Positions 33,751 to 41,106 of a stretch of 42,094 nucleotides of DNA are shown piece by piece; positions within the stretch are counted from its first letter, which is position 1; every line of letters begins with the position of its first letter. The position numbers and the translations under genes are program-made. Origin of the DNA: Gammaproteobacteria bacterium (lineage in GTDB: Bacteria > Pseudomonadota > Gammaproteobacteria > Steroidobacterales > GCA-2729495); contig JAUIEY010000001.1 in assembly GCA_030429685.1 (NCBI GenBank), forward strand, positions 1 through 42,094, written 5' to 3'. The notes beneath the pieces were generated by a model, which was given only the letters and a program-made list of their open reading frames with translations, was not told the DNA's origin and made no database searches.

Positions 33751-34689
33751 TCAGTCATCCAGAATCTTTCTGGCCTGCTCGGCATCTTTAAACATCTGCC
33801 GTTTCAGCACCTCGAGATTGGAAAAGTGTTCTTCGTCACGCAGCTTGGCGATGAATTCTACCTGTATATGTGCGCCGTAAATATCCCTGTCGAAATCAAA
33901 AATGTGCACTTCCAGCAGCGGTTCGGTGCCACCCACGGTCGGCCGGGTACCAATGCTGGCCACACCCTTAAGCCAGCCTTCCGCGAGGCCGCCGATACGC
34001 ACGGCAAAAATACCGTGCACCGGACTGCGTGAGCGCTTCAGCCTGACATTAGCTGTCGGCATGCCGAGCGTGCGGCCAAGCTTCTCGCCCTCAATAACCT
34101 GCCCGGACATGCGGTAGCCGCGCCCGAGCAATTTGGCGGCGCCGGCGCAGTCACCGGCGGCGAGCAGCTCACGCACCGCGGAACTGGCCACCCGCACGTC
34201 ACCCTGCATCACGCTGCCCACCTGTTCGACACTGAAACCGAGCTCGGCGCCACGCTGCTGCAAATTCTCCACTGATCCCGCGCGCTTGTGGGCAAAGCGG
34301 AAGTCGTCGCCCACCACAATATGCCGGATACCCAGGGTGCCGACCAGCAGACGCTCGATGAATTCATCGGGCGACAAAATCGCCATCGCCGCATTAAACC
34401 GGGGACAGAAAAACACATCGATGCCAAATTCATCCAGCGCTTCGAATTTTTCCCGGAAACACATCAGCCGTGCCGGTTGCTCAACATCATAAAGCCGGCT
34501 GAAATATTCCTTGGGAGTCGGGTCGAAGGAAAAAGCCAGTGACGCCACCCCCAGTTCGGCAGCTTTTTCGCGCACCCGCCCGAGGATACGGCGGTGGCCG
34601 CTATGCAGTCCGTCGAACGCACCGATGGTGGCAACACTGCCCTGCTCCAGCTCCGGCACGGCGGCACCCGGATTACGAATCAGCCGCAT
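33751..34689 (-). CDS. ribF: Bifunctional riboflavin kinase/FAD synthetase
   Basis: A 312-residue enzyme. The nucleotidyltransferase half starts with VATIGAFDGLHSGHRRIL, and the kinase half has RGYRMSGQVIEGEKLGRTLGMPTANV and VHIFDFDRDIYG. It converts riboflavin to FMN and then to FAD. Given the number of flavoproteins in this window it is functionally relevant, but it belongs to the conserved housekeeping block. Its ATG lies 17 bases inside the end of murJ, so the two are translated together. Confidence 0.97.
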   Translation of the reverse strand: MRLIRNPGAAVPELEQGSVATIGAFDGLHSGHRRILGRVREKAAELGVASLAFSFDPTPKEYFSRLYDVEQPARLMCFREKFEALDEFGIDVFFCPRFNAAMAILSPDEFIERLLVGTLGIRHIVVGDDFRFAHKRAGSVENLQQRGAELGFSVEQVGSVMQGDVRVASSAVRELLAAGDCAGAAKLLGRGYRMSGQVIEGEKLGRTLGMPTANVRLKRSRSPVHGIFAVRIGGLAEGWLKGVASIGTRPTVGGTEPLLEVHIFDFDRDIYGAHIQVEFIAKLRDEEHFSNLEVLKRQMFKDAEQARKILDD

Positions 34690-36319
34690 GCCTGCCTCCC
34701 ATTTTCAGCTCATGCCAGCGCAGCCCGCCGGCAAACAGCACGGCCAGGTAAACCAGCGCACCGCCAGCGATGGTCAGCAACAGCCAGCCGACCGCTGTTG
34801 CAGTGCCGGCCTCCAGCCAGCGTACCGGTGCGGGGACAAAATAATTCAGCATCATGGCCATCACACCTGCGGCCGCGGTCACCCGCAGCAGAAACTTACC
34901 CCACCCGGCGCGGTGGCGGATCACGCCATCCCGGCGCAGCGCACGATACAGCAGGCCCGCATTAAGAAAAGCGCTGGCCGAAGTCGCCAGCGCCAGACCG
35001 GCATGCGCACCCGGCACACCGGATAAAAACCACGGCACCACAAAAATGACGTTCAGCACCATATTAGCCAGCAGCGCGATGATGCCGATGCGCACCGGTG
35101 TGCGCGTATCCTGACGCGCGAAAAATCCCGGCGCCAGTACTTTGACCAGGATGAAGCCGAGCAGCCCTGCTGCATAAGCCATCAGGCTGATGGCCGCCAT
35201 GGACACATCTTCGGCGGCAAACCGGCCGCCGTAAAACAGGGTCGTCAGGGCCGGCCGGGCCAGCATGAAAAGGCCAACCGCCGCGGGCAGCGCAATAAGA
35301 ATGACAATACGCAAGGCCCAGTCCAGCATGGCCGCAAAACCTGCGGCGGAACGGGCCGCATGCTCGCGGGACAGGTTCGGCAGGATCACCGTCGCCAGGG
35401 CAATCCCGAACACACCGAGCGGAAATTCCATCAACCGGTCTGAGTAATACAGCCAGCTGATGCTGCCCGTAACCAGAAACGAGGCCAGCAACGTGTCAAA
35501 CAGTATGTTGATCTGCGCTACGGATGAACCGAAGATCGCGGGCAACATCAGGCGGGCGATCCGCCGCACCCCTTCATCGCGCCAGCCCCATTTGGGTTTG
35601 GGCAGCATGCGCACCCGCGCCAGCGACGGCAACATAAACAGTAGTTGCACCACGCCGGCAACAAACACGCCGGCCGCCAGAACCACACCGGGATTGGCAA
35701 AATTCGGCGCCACAAACGCCGCAAAAGTGATCAGCACCACGTTCAGCAGTACCGGCGCAAAGGCGGCGGCGGCGAAACGCTGATAGGTATTCAGAATCGC
35801 ACCGGCCAGGGCGGTCAGCGATATAAACAGCAGGTAAGGAAACGTGAAGCGCAGCATCTGCACGGCCAGATCGTATTTGGCCGCGGATTCAGCATCCGGA
35901 TTCAGCAGCCAGCCGGCGCCGGCGATGGCGATCAGGATTGGCGCCGCCACTACACCCAGCGCCGTAAACACGAATAGCACCAGGCCCAGCGTGCCGGCCA
36001 CTTTGTCCGCCAGCGCCTGCACTTCGGCGCGCTCACGCTGCTGATCGTACTCGGCAAACACCGGCACGAAGGACTGTGAAAACGCCCCTTCGGCGAAAAA
36101 CCGGCGAAAAATATTGGGAATCTTGAAAGCGACAAAAAACGCGTCCATCAGCAGCCCGGCACCGAAAAACCGCGCATAAACCACGTCCCGGACCAGGCCC
36201 AGTGCACGCGACAGCACCGTCATGCCGCCCACCACGGCGGTGGACTGCAGCAACCCGCGCGCCGAGCGGCCGGCAGCCTCGGGCGCTGCCGATTCAGTCA
36301 CTTCGCCGTCGTTGTTCAC
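34673..36319 (-). CDS. murJ: Lipid II flippase MurJ (MviN)
   Basis: A protein of 548 residues with about 14 membrane spans. GGMTVLSRALGLVRDVVYARFFG near the start and IPNIFRRFFAEGAFSQSFVP are diagnostic of MurJ. It flips the peptidoglycan precursor lipid II across the inner membrane. The frame is open to a TTG at 36391, but no start with family likeness occurs there. I chose the GTG at 36319; a GTG at 36301 is possible, and no ribosome site decides. It is the first gene of the murJ-ribF-ileS-lspA run and divergent from rpsT. Confidence 0.95.
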   Translation of the reverse strand: MNNDGEVTESAAPEAAGRSARGLLQSTAVVGGMTVLSRALGLVRDVVYARFFGAGLLMDAFFVAFKIPNIFRRFFAEGAFSQSFVPVFAEYDQQRERAEVQALADKVAGTLGLVLFVFTALGVVAAPILIAIAGAGWLLNPDAESAAKYDLAVQMLRFTFPYLLFISLTALAGAILNTYQRFAAAAFAPVLLNVVLITFAAFVAPNFANPGVVLAAGVFVAGVVQLLFMLPSLARVRMLPKPKWGWRDEGVRRIARLMLPAIFGSSVAQINILFDTLLASFLVTGSISWLYYSDRLMEFPLGVFGIALATVILPNLSREHAARSAAGFAAMLDWALRIVILIALPAAVGLFMLARPALTTLFYGGRFAAEDVSMAAISLMAYAAGLLGFILVKVLAPGFFARQDTRTPVRIGIIALLANMVLNVIFVVPWFLSGVPGAHAGLALATSASAFLNAGLLYRALRRDGVIRHRAGWGKFLLRVTAAAGVMAMMLNYFVPAPVRWLEAGTATAVGWLLLTIAGGALVYLAVLFAGGLRWHELKMGGRHAADS

Positions 36320-36457
36320 CCGCCTGCTGCCACCCTTATATAAAGCGTAAATAGCGCACCGCGGCGACAGTCTAGCCGCCTTTGTCGGCAAAATCGCGCC
36401 ATTCCGGGCGCCCGGGCTGCTCAGGCCGGCCGAACGCTCGCCAAGGGGTTGTTTCTA

Positions 36458-36486
36458 TTGACATCCGCGCCCCAAATGACCAGAAT
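36458..36486 (+). promoter_or_regulatory. Promoter of rpsT
   Basis: A perfect TTGACA (36458-36463) is followed by a 17-base spacer and CAGAAT (36481-36486), four of six matches to the -10 consensus. Transcription would start near 36493, giving a leader of about 40 bases before the GTG of rpsT. Confidence 0.75.
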
Positions 36487-36533
36487 GCGCGCCTTTCCGG
36501 GGAAAGGCCGGAACCGTTCACAGAGGAAGATAC

Positions 36534-36800
36534 GTGGCAAACAGCAAACAGTCAGCCAAACGCGCCCGCCAGGCCGAAGTGCGTCGCCAGCACAACGTCG
36601 CCCTGCGTTCGCGCATGCGCACCGCCATCAAGGCCGTGCTCAAAGCCGTTCAGGAAGGGAATGCCGAGGCCGCCAGTGCCGCCTATAAGGATGCCGTGCC
36701 GCGAATTGACACCATGGTCAACAAGGGCCTGGTGCATAAGAACAAGGCCGCTCGCACCAAGAGCCGGCTTAACGCCCGTGTCAGAGGCATCGCCGGCTAG
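36534..36800 (+). CDS. rpsT: 30S ribosomal protein S20
   Basis: An 88-residue, highly basic protein beginning MANSKQSAKRARQAE, the standard S20 N-terminus, and ending with VHKNKAARTKSRLNARV. It binds 16S rRNA early in 30S assembly. The start codon is GTG with AGAGGAAG about 5 bases before it; E. coli rpsT also uses a non-ATG start (TTG), which is tied to its self-limitation of translation. It is a single gene between its own promoter and a terminator at 36823. Confidence 0.97.
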   Translation: MANSKQSAKRARQAEVRRQHNVALRSRMRTAIKAVLKAVQEGNAEAASAAYKDAVPRIDTMVNKGLVHKNKAARTKSRLNARVRGIAG

Positions 36801-36822
36801 CGTACTTCCGGAGCAGATCAAT

Positions 36823-36853
36823 AAAAAAAGCGGTGTCAGACACCGCTTTTTTT
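36823..36853. terminator. Bidirectional intrinsic terminator between rpsT and obgE
   Basis: Seven A, the stem AGCGGTGT-CAG-ACACCGCT, then seven T. It can stop rpsT on the plus strand and obgE on the minus strand. Confidence 0.92.
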
Positions 36854-36866
36854 ATGCCTCGCGCTT

Positions 36867-37898
36867 TTATGCGCCCTCGCTGTCTTCCCGATCCAGTTCT
36901 TCAAGGCGCGTCATGATGTCGCCGGCCAGCTGACGGGTGCCCTCTTTTTTCAACGCACTGATACGGTATACCGGGCCTTCCCAGTTGAGTTCGTCAATGA
37001 TGCGCTGTGCTTCTGTATCGGCAGCGTCACCGAGCAGGTCCAGCTTGTTCAGCACCAGCCAGCGTTCCCGCTTTGCCAGCTCCGGACTGAAGCGATCCAG
37101 TTCGGCTGCGATGGCGCGCGCACCGCTGACCGCATCGTCGCTGCCCGGCGGCGGCGCGGCGTCAATGACATGCAACAGCACCCGTGTCCGGTCGAGATGC
37201 TTTAAAAACCGGGTGCCAAGCCCGGCGCCGTCGGCTGCACCTTCAATCAGGCCGGGAATATCCGCCATCACGAAACTGCGATGCGCTTCGACCGCCACCA
37301 CACCGAGATTGGGATACAGCGTGGTGAAGGGGTAATCGGCAACTTTCGGTCGCGCCGCGGAAACCGCGCTTATCAGGGTGGACTTGCCGGCATTCGGCAG
37401 GCCCAGCAAACCCACATCGGCCAGTACCGTGAGCTCCAGCTGCAACACGCGTTTTTCGCCCGGAGTGCCCGGAGTAAATTTGCGCGGTGCCTGGTTAGTA
37501 CTGCTTTTAAACCGGGTGTTGCCCTTGCCGCCATGACCGGCAGCCGCCACCAGCAGACGCTCATCCTCAGCAGTCACCTCGCCGAGCACTTCACCGGTAT
37601 CGTCCTCGGTCACCCGGGTGCCCAGCGGCACTTCGATCAGCAAATCGCTGCCGCTCTTGCCCGTGCAGTTGCGCCCGGAACCACCCTGCCCATGCTCGGC
37701 CTTAAAGCGCCGCGCAACACGAAAATCCGCCAGCGTGTTCAGACCGGAGCGGCCGACCAGATAGACATTGCCGCCGTCGCCGCCATCGCCGCCATCGGGA
37801 CCGCCGCGCGGGATAAATTTTTCGCGCCGGAAACTCACGCAACCGTTACCGCCGTTGCCGGCCTGCACGCGCACCGTCACTTCATCAACGAACTTCAT
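36867..37898 (-). CDS. obgE: Obg-family GTPase (ObgE/CgtA)
   Basis: A 343-residue protein with the glycine-rich Obg domain (MKFVDEVTVRVQAGNGGNG, then GGPDGGDGGDGG) followed by the GTPase domain: G1 GLPNAGKSTL, switch region FTTLYPNLG, DIPGLIEGA and NKLD. It binds the 50S subunit and acts in ribosome assembly and the stringent response. It usually follows rplU and rpmA directly. Here the start overlaps the stop of an Lrp-type regulator by 4 bases (ATGA), and rpmA is about 2.5 kb away. Confidence 0.97.
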   Translation of the reverse strand: MKFVDEVTVRVQAGNGGNGCVSFRREKFIPRGGPDGGDGGDGGNVYLVGRSGLNTLADFRVARRFKAEHGQGGSGRNCTGKSGSDLLIEVPLGTRVTEDDTGEVLGEVTAEDERLLVAAAGHGGKGNTRFKSSTNQAPRKFTPGTPGEKRVLQLELTVLADVGLLGLPNAGKSTLISAVSAARPKVADYPFTTLYPNLGVVAVEAHRSFVMADIPGLIEGAADGAGLGTRFLKHLDRTRVLLHVIDAAPPPGSDDAVSGARAIAAELDRFSPELAKRERWLVLNKLDLLGDAADTEAQRIIDELNWEGPVYRISALKKEGTRQLAGDIMTRLEELDREDSEGA

Positions 37899-38353
37899 GC
37901 GTGACGCACCGGTATGGACGTGGTGGATTTAAGTTCTTCCATCGAAAAGCTGGAGCTCAGATCAAGAAACTCCAGGTCGCGAATCAGGCGCTGATACAGC
38001 CGGTCGTACTCCTCGATACTGGGCACCACTATGCGCAACAGGTAATCCGTGTCGCCGCTGAGACGATGCGCCTCGACAATTTCCGGTGTGTCGTTGATCG
38101 CCGTGATAAAGCGCTCCATCCAGTCACGCGAATGCTGGGCCGTGCGCACACTGACAAACACCGTGACCCCGACATTCATTTTCTGCCGGTCGAGCAAAGC
38201 CACCCGCGCCTTTATATAGCCCTGCTCCTCCAGTTTCTGGATGCGCCGCCAGCACGGCGTGGTGGTCAGACCGACGGCGTCGGCCAGCTCCGCCGCGGTG
38301 TACAGGGCGTTTTGCTGCAGCAGCTCAAGAATTCTTCGATCTTTACTATCCAT
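37895..38353 (-). CDS. Lrp/AsnC-family transcriptional regulator
   Basis: A 152-residue regulator. Residues 1-60 are the helix-turn-helix, DSKDRRILELLQQNALYTAA then LADAVGLTTTPCWRRIQKLE. The rest is the RAM domain with SGDTDYLLRIVVPSIEEYDRLYQ, where amino acids bind at the octamer interfaces. It is divergent from the thiol dioxygenase gene across a 137-base AT-rich region with an inverted repeat, so it probably controls that gene in response to an amino acid such as cysteine. It overlaps obgE by 4 bases, which places the GTPase gene under the same transcript. Confidence 0.93.
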   Translation of the reverse strand: MDSKDRRILELLQQNALYTAAELADAVGLTTTPCWRRIQKLEEQGYIKARVALLDRQKMNVGVTVFVSVRTAQHSRDWMERFITAINDTPEIVEAHRLSGDTDYLLRIVVPSIEEYDRLYQRLIRDLEFLDLSSSFSMEELKSTTSIPVRHA

Positions 38354-38361
38354 GCGGCTAT

Positions 38362-38390
38362 TTTGCTACTTTTTCGTATTTATTAGCAAA
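38362..38390. promoter_or_regulatory. Inverted repeat, candidate Lrp-type operator
   Basis: TTTGCTA (38362-38368) and TAGCAAA (38384-38390) form a 7-base inverted repeat. The half-site centres are 22 bases apart, about two helix turns. It lies in the AT-rich gap between the Lrp-type gene and the dioxygenase gene, just upstream of the regulator start. A weak -10 box (TAGAAT, 38452-38457) for the dioxygenase lies further on, without a good -35 box, as expected for an activated promoter. Confidence 0.5.
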
Positions 38391-38490
38391 TTTTTCTATT
38401 ATTTTTGGGATTCACGCCTTACTTCGCCAACATTTACTAGTGCGGCAAGCCTAGAATGAACAGGTCTCCAAATACACGCGGGGCACTAAG

Positions 38491-39114
38491 GTGTTGGACA
38501 AAACCAGGCGCAACAACATTACTCCCTTTCCCGGCAAAGGCGCCGACAAGATCGCTGCCATTTCCGGTGATCTGCAGTACGGCATTCAGCCTGGTACCAC
38601 CCCGCTGCTCGCAGAGTTTGTGCAGACCCTGCAAAACACCATCGACAATTGCACCGGGCCGGGTATTGCGCCGGCCGCCAAAGCCGCACTGCGCGGCTAT
38701 GTCTGTGAGCCGGCCCTGCTGGCCGCGGCGCACAAACAGGGCGACGCAGACAACTATACGCGACATTTGCTCTATGCGGCGCCGGACGGCAGCTGCTCGG
38801 TACTGGCCCTGGTATGGATGCCGGGCCAGATCACGCCGATTCATGGCCATACTGCATGGGGCGCTGTCGGCGTCTACGAGGGCAACCCGTTTTGCGAAAA
38901 CTACCAGGTATCGCGCAGCGACAACGGCGCAATAGGTCTGCAAAGCCAGATGAAAATGCGCCTGACTGCGGGCGACCTCGCCACCGTGCGTCCGGGAATT
39001 GACGACGTCCACCGCATCGGCAATGAATCGCAGCGCCGCGCTATCACCATCCATGTCTACGGTCGCGACCTGGTCGCCGAACCCAGCTCCCTGAATATCG
39101 TTTTCGGTCAGTAG
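38491..39114 (+). CDS. Cysteine dioxygenase-family thiol dioxygenase
   Basis: A 207-residue cupin. The iron ligands are the two His of PIHGHTAWG (about residues 111-113) and the His of DDVHRIGN (about 172). The Thr-His-Tyr in AITIHVYG matches the catalytic Ser-His-Tyr triad. YTRHLL keeps the Arg that binds the substrate carboxylate in cysteine dioxygenase, whereas 3-mercaptopropionate dioxygenases have Gln. The Cys that forms the Cys-Tyr crosslink in animals is Gly here, as in many bacterial enzymes. The likely reaction is cysteine plus oxygen to cysteine sulfinate. The start is GTG (38491), with TTG (38494) as alternative. Confidence 0.88.
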   Translation: MLDKTRRNNITPFPGKGADKIAAISGDLQYGIQPGTTPLLAEFVQTLQNTIDNCTGPGIAPAAKAALRGYVCEPALLAAAHKQGDADNYTRHLLYAAPDGSCSVLALVWMPGQITPIHGHTAWGAVGVYEGNPFCENYQVSRSDNGAIGLQSQMKMRLTAGDLATVRPGIDDVHRIGNESQRRAITIHVYGRDLVAEPSSLNIVFGQ

Positions 39115-39168
39115 CCTGCAGCGGCCTGGAAGCCGCTCAGGCCATTGTTTCGACTATAAATAAGTCAC

Positions 39169-39196
39169 TTGATTTAATTCTTCCGAAGCGTAAAAT
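39169..39196 (+). promoter_or_regulatory. Sigma-70 promoter of the TauD-like gene
   Basis: TTGATT (39169-39174), a 16-base spacer and TAAAAT (39191-39196). The gene thus has its own promoter, apart from the upstream dioxygenase gene. A short hairpin, AGCGGC-CTGGAA-GCCGCT at 39120-39137, lies just after the upstream gene. The ATG is preceded by AGGAG at about 9 bases. Confidence 0.7.
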
Positions 39197-39251
39197 AGCG
39201 GCATCGAATCAGCGGCCTGCGCGCCGCGCCCCAGGTTAGGAGAACGCCACC

Positions 39252-40160
39252 ATGACGTATGAAATTTCTGCCGTCCGCCAGGATCCCGACTACGCATCGT
39301 TTGCCACCACGCCCGTGGGCGGCACTCTTGGCGCCGCAATCACCGGCCTGGATCTGACGCAATCGGTTTCGGCAACCGCCGCGGAAGAATTGCGCCAGGC
39401 ACTGACGCATTTCCATGTGCTGTTTTTTCATGGCCTGGATATCACCCCGGCGCAGCACGCCGAGATTGCGAAAATCTTTGGCACCATTCAGATGGGCGGA
39501 ACTATTCCCCGTCATGACGAGGTGCCGGAAGTCAAAGTGCAGGAATACACCAACCAGGCGAAAGTCGGTGGTGACGTGAACATGCATGCCGACGACACTT
39601 TCAAAGAAATCCCGTCGAAGTGCTCGTTGCTTTATGGCGTGGACATGCCACCGGCCGGCGGCGACACCATCTGGGTCAACACCGAAGCCGCTTATGCCGC
39701 ATTGTCCAAACCCATGCAGCAAATGCTCGACCAGTTGACGGCGGTACATGACCTGGCGGCACGCTTCGGACTCAATTCCTGGGGCAATCCGGATCACAAG
39801 ATGCGCGTCACGATCGAGGAGCACTACCCGCCGGTGGAACACCCGGTGATCAGAGTGCATCCGGAATCCGGCCGCAAATCCATTTTCGTCAACGAGATGG
39901 TCACCACGCGCATCAATGGCATTCCGGAAGACGAAAGCCAGCTATTGCTGCACTACCTGTTCAATCACCTGAAAAAACCACTGTTCCAGGTGCGCCTGCA
40001 CTGGCCGAAAAGTGGCACGCTGGTGATCTGGGACAACCGCTCCACGCAGCATCTGATCCTGCCGGATTTTCAGCCGCAATACCGCAAGAACCATCGCGTC
40101 GCGATTGAGGATGATCGCCGCCCGGTCGGGCCGGCAGAAGCGCTTAAGTCGGTAGCTTGA
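39252..40160 (+). CDS. TauD/TfdA-family Fe(II)/2-oxoglutarate dioxygenase
   Basis: A 302-residue enzyme. The metal triad is His and Asp of NMHADDTF (about 111-118) and the distal His of WDNRSTQHL (about 270); the Arg in YRKNHRVAI should hold 2-oxoglutarate. GGDTIWVNTEAAYAALS is typical of the TauD branch. Characterised members release sulfite from taurine or attack chlorophenoxy and other carboxylates. Next to a cysteine dioxygenase, taurine or a related sulfonate is a reasonable guess, but no decarboxylase joining the two steps is seen here. It ends before a row of three hairpins. Confidence 0.92.
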   Translation: MTYEISAVRQDPDYASFATTPVGGTLGAAITGLDLTQSVSATAAEELRQALTHFHVLFFHGLDITPAQHAEIAKIFGTIQMGGTIPRHDEVPEVKVQEYTNQAKVGGDVNMHADDTFKEIPSKCSLLYGVDMPPAGGDTIWVNTEAAYAALSKPMQQMLDQLTAVHDLAARFGLNSWGNPDHKMRVTIEEHYPPVEHPVIRVHPESGRKSIFVNEMVTTRINGIPEDESQLLLHYLFNHLKKPLFQVRLHWPKSGTLVIWDNRSTQHLILPDFQPQYRKNHRVAIEDDRRPVGPAEALKSVA

Positions 40161-40167
40161 TTTGCGG

Positions 40168-40194
40168 CACCGAAAAAGCAGTGCTTTTTCGGTG
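40168..40194 (+). terminator. Hairpin 1 after the TauD-like gene
   Basis: CACCGAAAAAGC and GCTTTTTCGGTG pair over 12 bases with an AGT loop, eight bases after the stop codon. The T-run lies inside the stem, so it is probably a terminator or processing structure for the plus-strand gene. Confidence 0.65.
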
Positions 40195-40209
40195 TAAGTT
40201 CCGCCATTT

Positions 40210-40242
40210 GGCATTTCAGCCGGCGATGCCGGCTGAAATGCC
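40210..40242. repeat. Hairpin 2: perfect 15-base inverted repeat
   Basis: GGCATTTCAGCCGGC, the loop GAT, then GCCGGCTGAAATGCC. The stem is perfect and GC-rich in the middle, with no T-run next to it. It lies between two other hairpins. It could be a small repeated element of the genome or a transcript-end structure. Confidence 0.7.
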
Positions 40243-40257
40243 GGCGTCACTTAAAAC

Positions 40258-40295
40258 AAAGCCCCGCTGGTGTATATAAACCAGCGGGGCTTTTT
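40258..40295. terminator. Intrinsic terminator of rpmA (hairpin 3)
   Basis: A 14-base stem, AAAGCCCCGCTGGT with ACCAGCGGGGCTTT, around an AT-rich loop. A T-run lies on the plus side and a T-rich stretch on the minus side, so it should stop the rplU-rpmA transcript from the minus strand and may serve both directions. Confidence 0.85.
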
Positions 40296-40370
40296 AATGA
40301 TTGTTGTTTGTCTTCTGGCTGTTCTTGTTGATTTTTAACTTTTTGTTATTTTTATCCGGTGAGTGGCGGG

Positions 40371-40628
40371 TCAGGCTTCGACCACGCTCACGAACATCCG
40401 GTTTTGCCGGCCCTTGCGTTCAAATTTGACGCGGCCATTGGCTTTGGCAAACAGCGTGTGATCACGGCCCAGACCGACGTTAACGCCGGCATGGAAGCGG
40501 GTGCCGCGCTGGCGGACAAGAATATTCCCGGCCAGCACTTCCTGACCACCGAATTTCTTCACACCAAGGCGTTTGGATTCTGAATCGCGCCCGTTACGTG
40601 TACTACCTGCTGCTTTTTTATGTGCCAT
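40371..40628 (-). CDS. rpmA: 50S ribosomal protein L27
   Basis: An 85-residue basic protein beginning MAHKKAAGSTRNGRDSESKR, the exact L27 pattern without the cleaved leader found in Firmicutes. It lies near the peptidyl-transfer centre. It is 25 bases after rplU and ends before a strong terminator. Its usual next gene, obgE, is displaced by a regulator and two dioxygenases. Confidence 0.97.
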   Translation of the reverse strand: MAHKKAAGSTRNGRDSESKRLGVKKFGGQEVLAGNILVRQRGTRFHAGVNVGLGRDHTLFAKANGRVKFERKGRQNRMFVSVVEA

Positions 40629-40653
40629 TTCAGTTAATCCTTAAACGTTGCGC

Positions 40654-40965
40654 TCAGCCGGAAATACCGGTGATTTCCACCAGGGTGAACGGCTGACGAT
40701 GCCCGCGCGTACGGCGGTAGTTCTGCCGGCGGCGGAACTTGATCACTTCAACCTTCTTGTCCCGGGCCTGCGCCAGAACTTTGGCTTCGACTTTGCCGCC
40801 GGACACCAGCGGAGCGCCAACCTTGACGCTGTCACCCTCACCCACCAGCAACACTTCATCAAACGCGACGCTATCGCCTTCGGCGGCGTCGAGTTTTTCA
40901 ATCTTCAGCTTATCGCCCTGGGCGGCCCGGTACTGCTTACCACCCGTTTTGAACACGGCGTACAT
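40654..40965 (-). CDS. rplU: 50S ribosomal protein L21
   Basis: A 103-residue protein starting MYAVFKTGGKQYRAAQGD and ending with the RNA-binding block FRRRQNYRRTRGHRQPFTLVEI, both diagnostic of L21. It binds 23S rRNA. The first gene of the rplU-rpmA pair, it has a good promoter about 115 bases upstream, inside the end of the nuclease gene, and a small stem-loop in the leader. Confidence 0.97.
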   Translation of the reverse strand: MYAVFKTGGKQYRAAQGDKLKIEKLDAAEGDSVAFDEVLLVGEGDSVKVGAPLVSGGKVEAKVLAQARDKKVEVIKFRRRQNYRRTRGHRQPFTLVEITGISG

Positions 40966-41048
40966 GCTTTTCTCCGCAATCGCTGCCGGGCCTCGCGCCC
41001 GCCAGGATGCTCCAGGGGCCGGAATCCGACAACGTAAATAACCAGATG

Positions 41049-41063
41049 CGGGGTCTAACCCCG
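41049..41063 (-). promoter_or_regulatory. Stem-loop in the rplU leader
   Basis: CGGGGT and ACCCCG form a six-base-pair stem with a three-base loop, followed on the minus strand by a leader of some 80 bases. Leaders of ribosomal protein genes often carry such structures for feedback control; no known L21 leader is recognised. Confidence 0.35.
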
Positions 41064-41077
41064 GAAAAAGAGCGGGA

Positions 41078-41106
41078 ATTCTAATGATTTACTCAAGGCA
41101 AATCAA
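41078..41106 (-). promoter_or_regulatory. Sigma-70 promoter of rplU-rpmA
   Basis: On the minus strand TTGATT (41101-41106), a 17-base spacer, and TAGAAT (41078-41083). The -35 box overlaps the stop codon of the upstream nuclease gene, so the ribosomal genes can be transcribed on their own. Confidence 0.75.
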
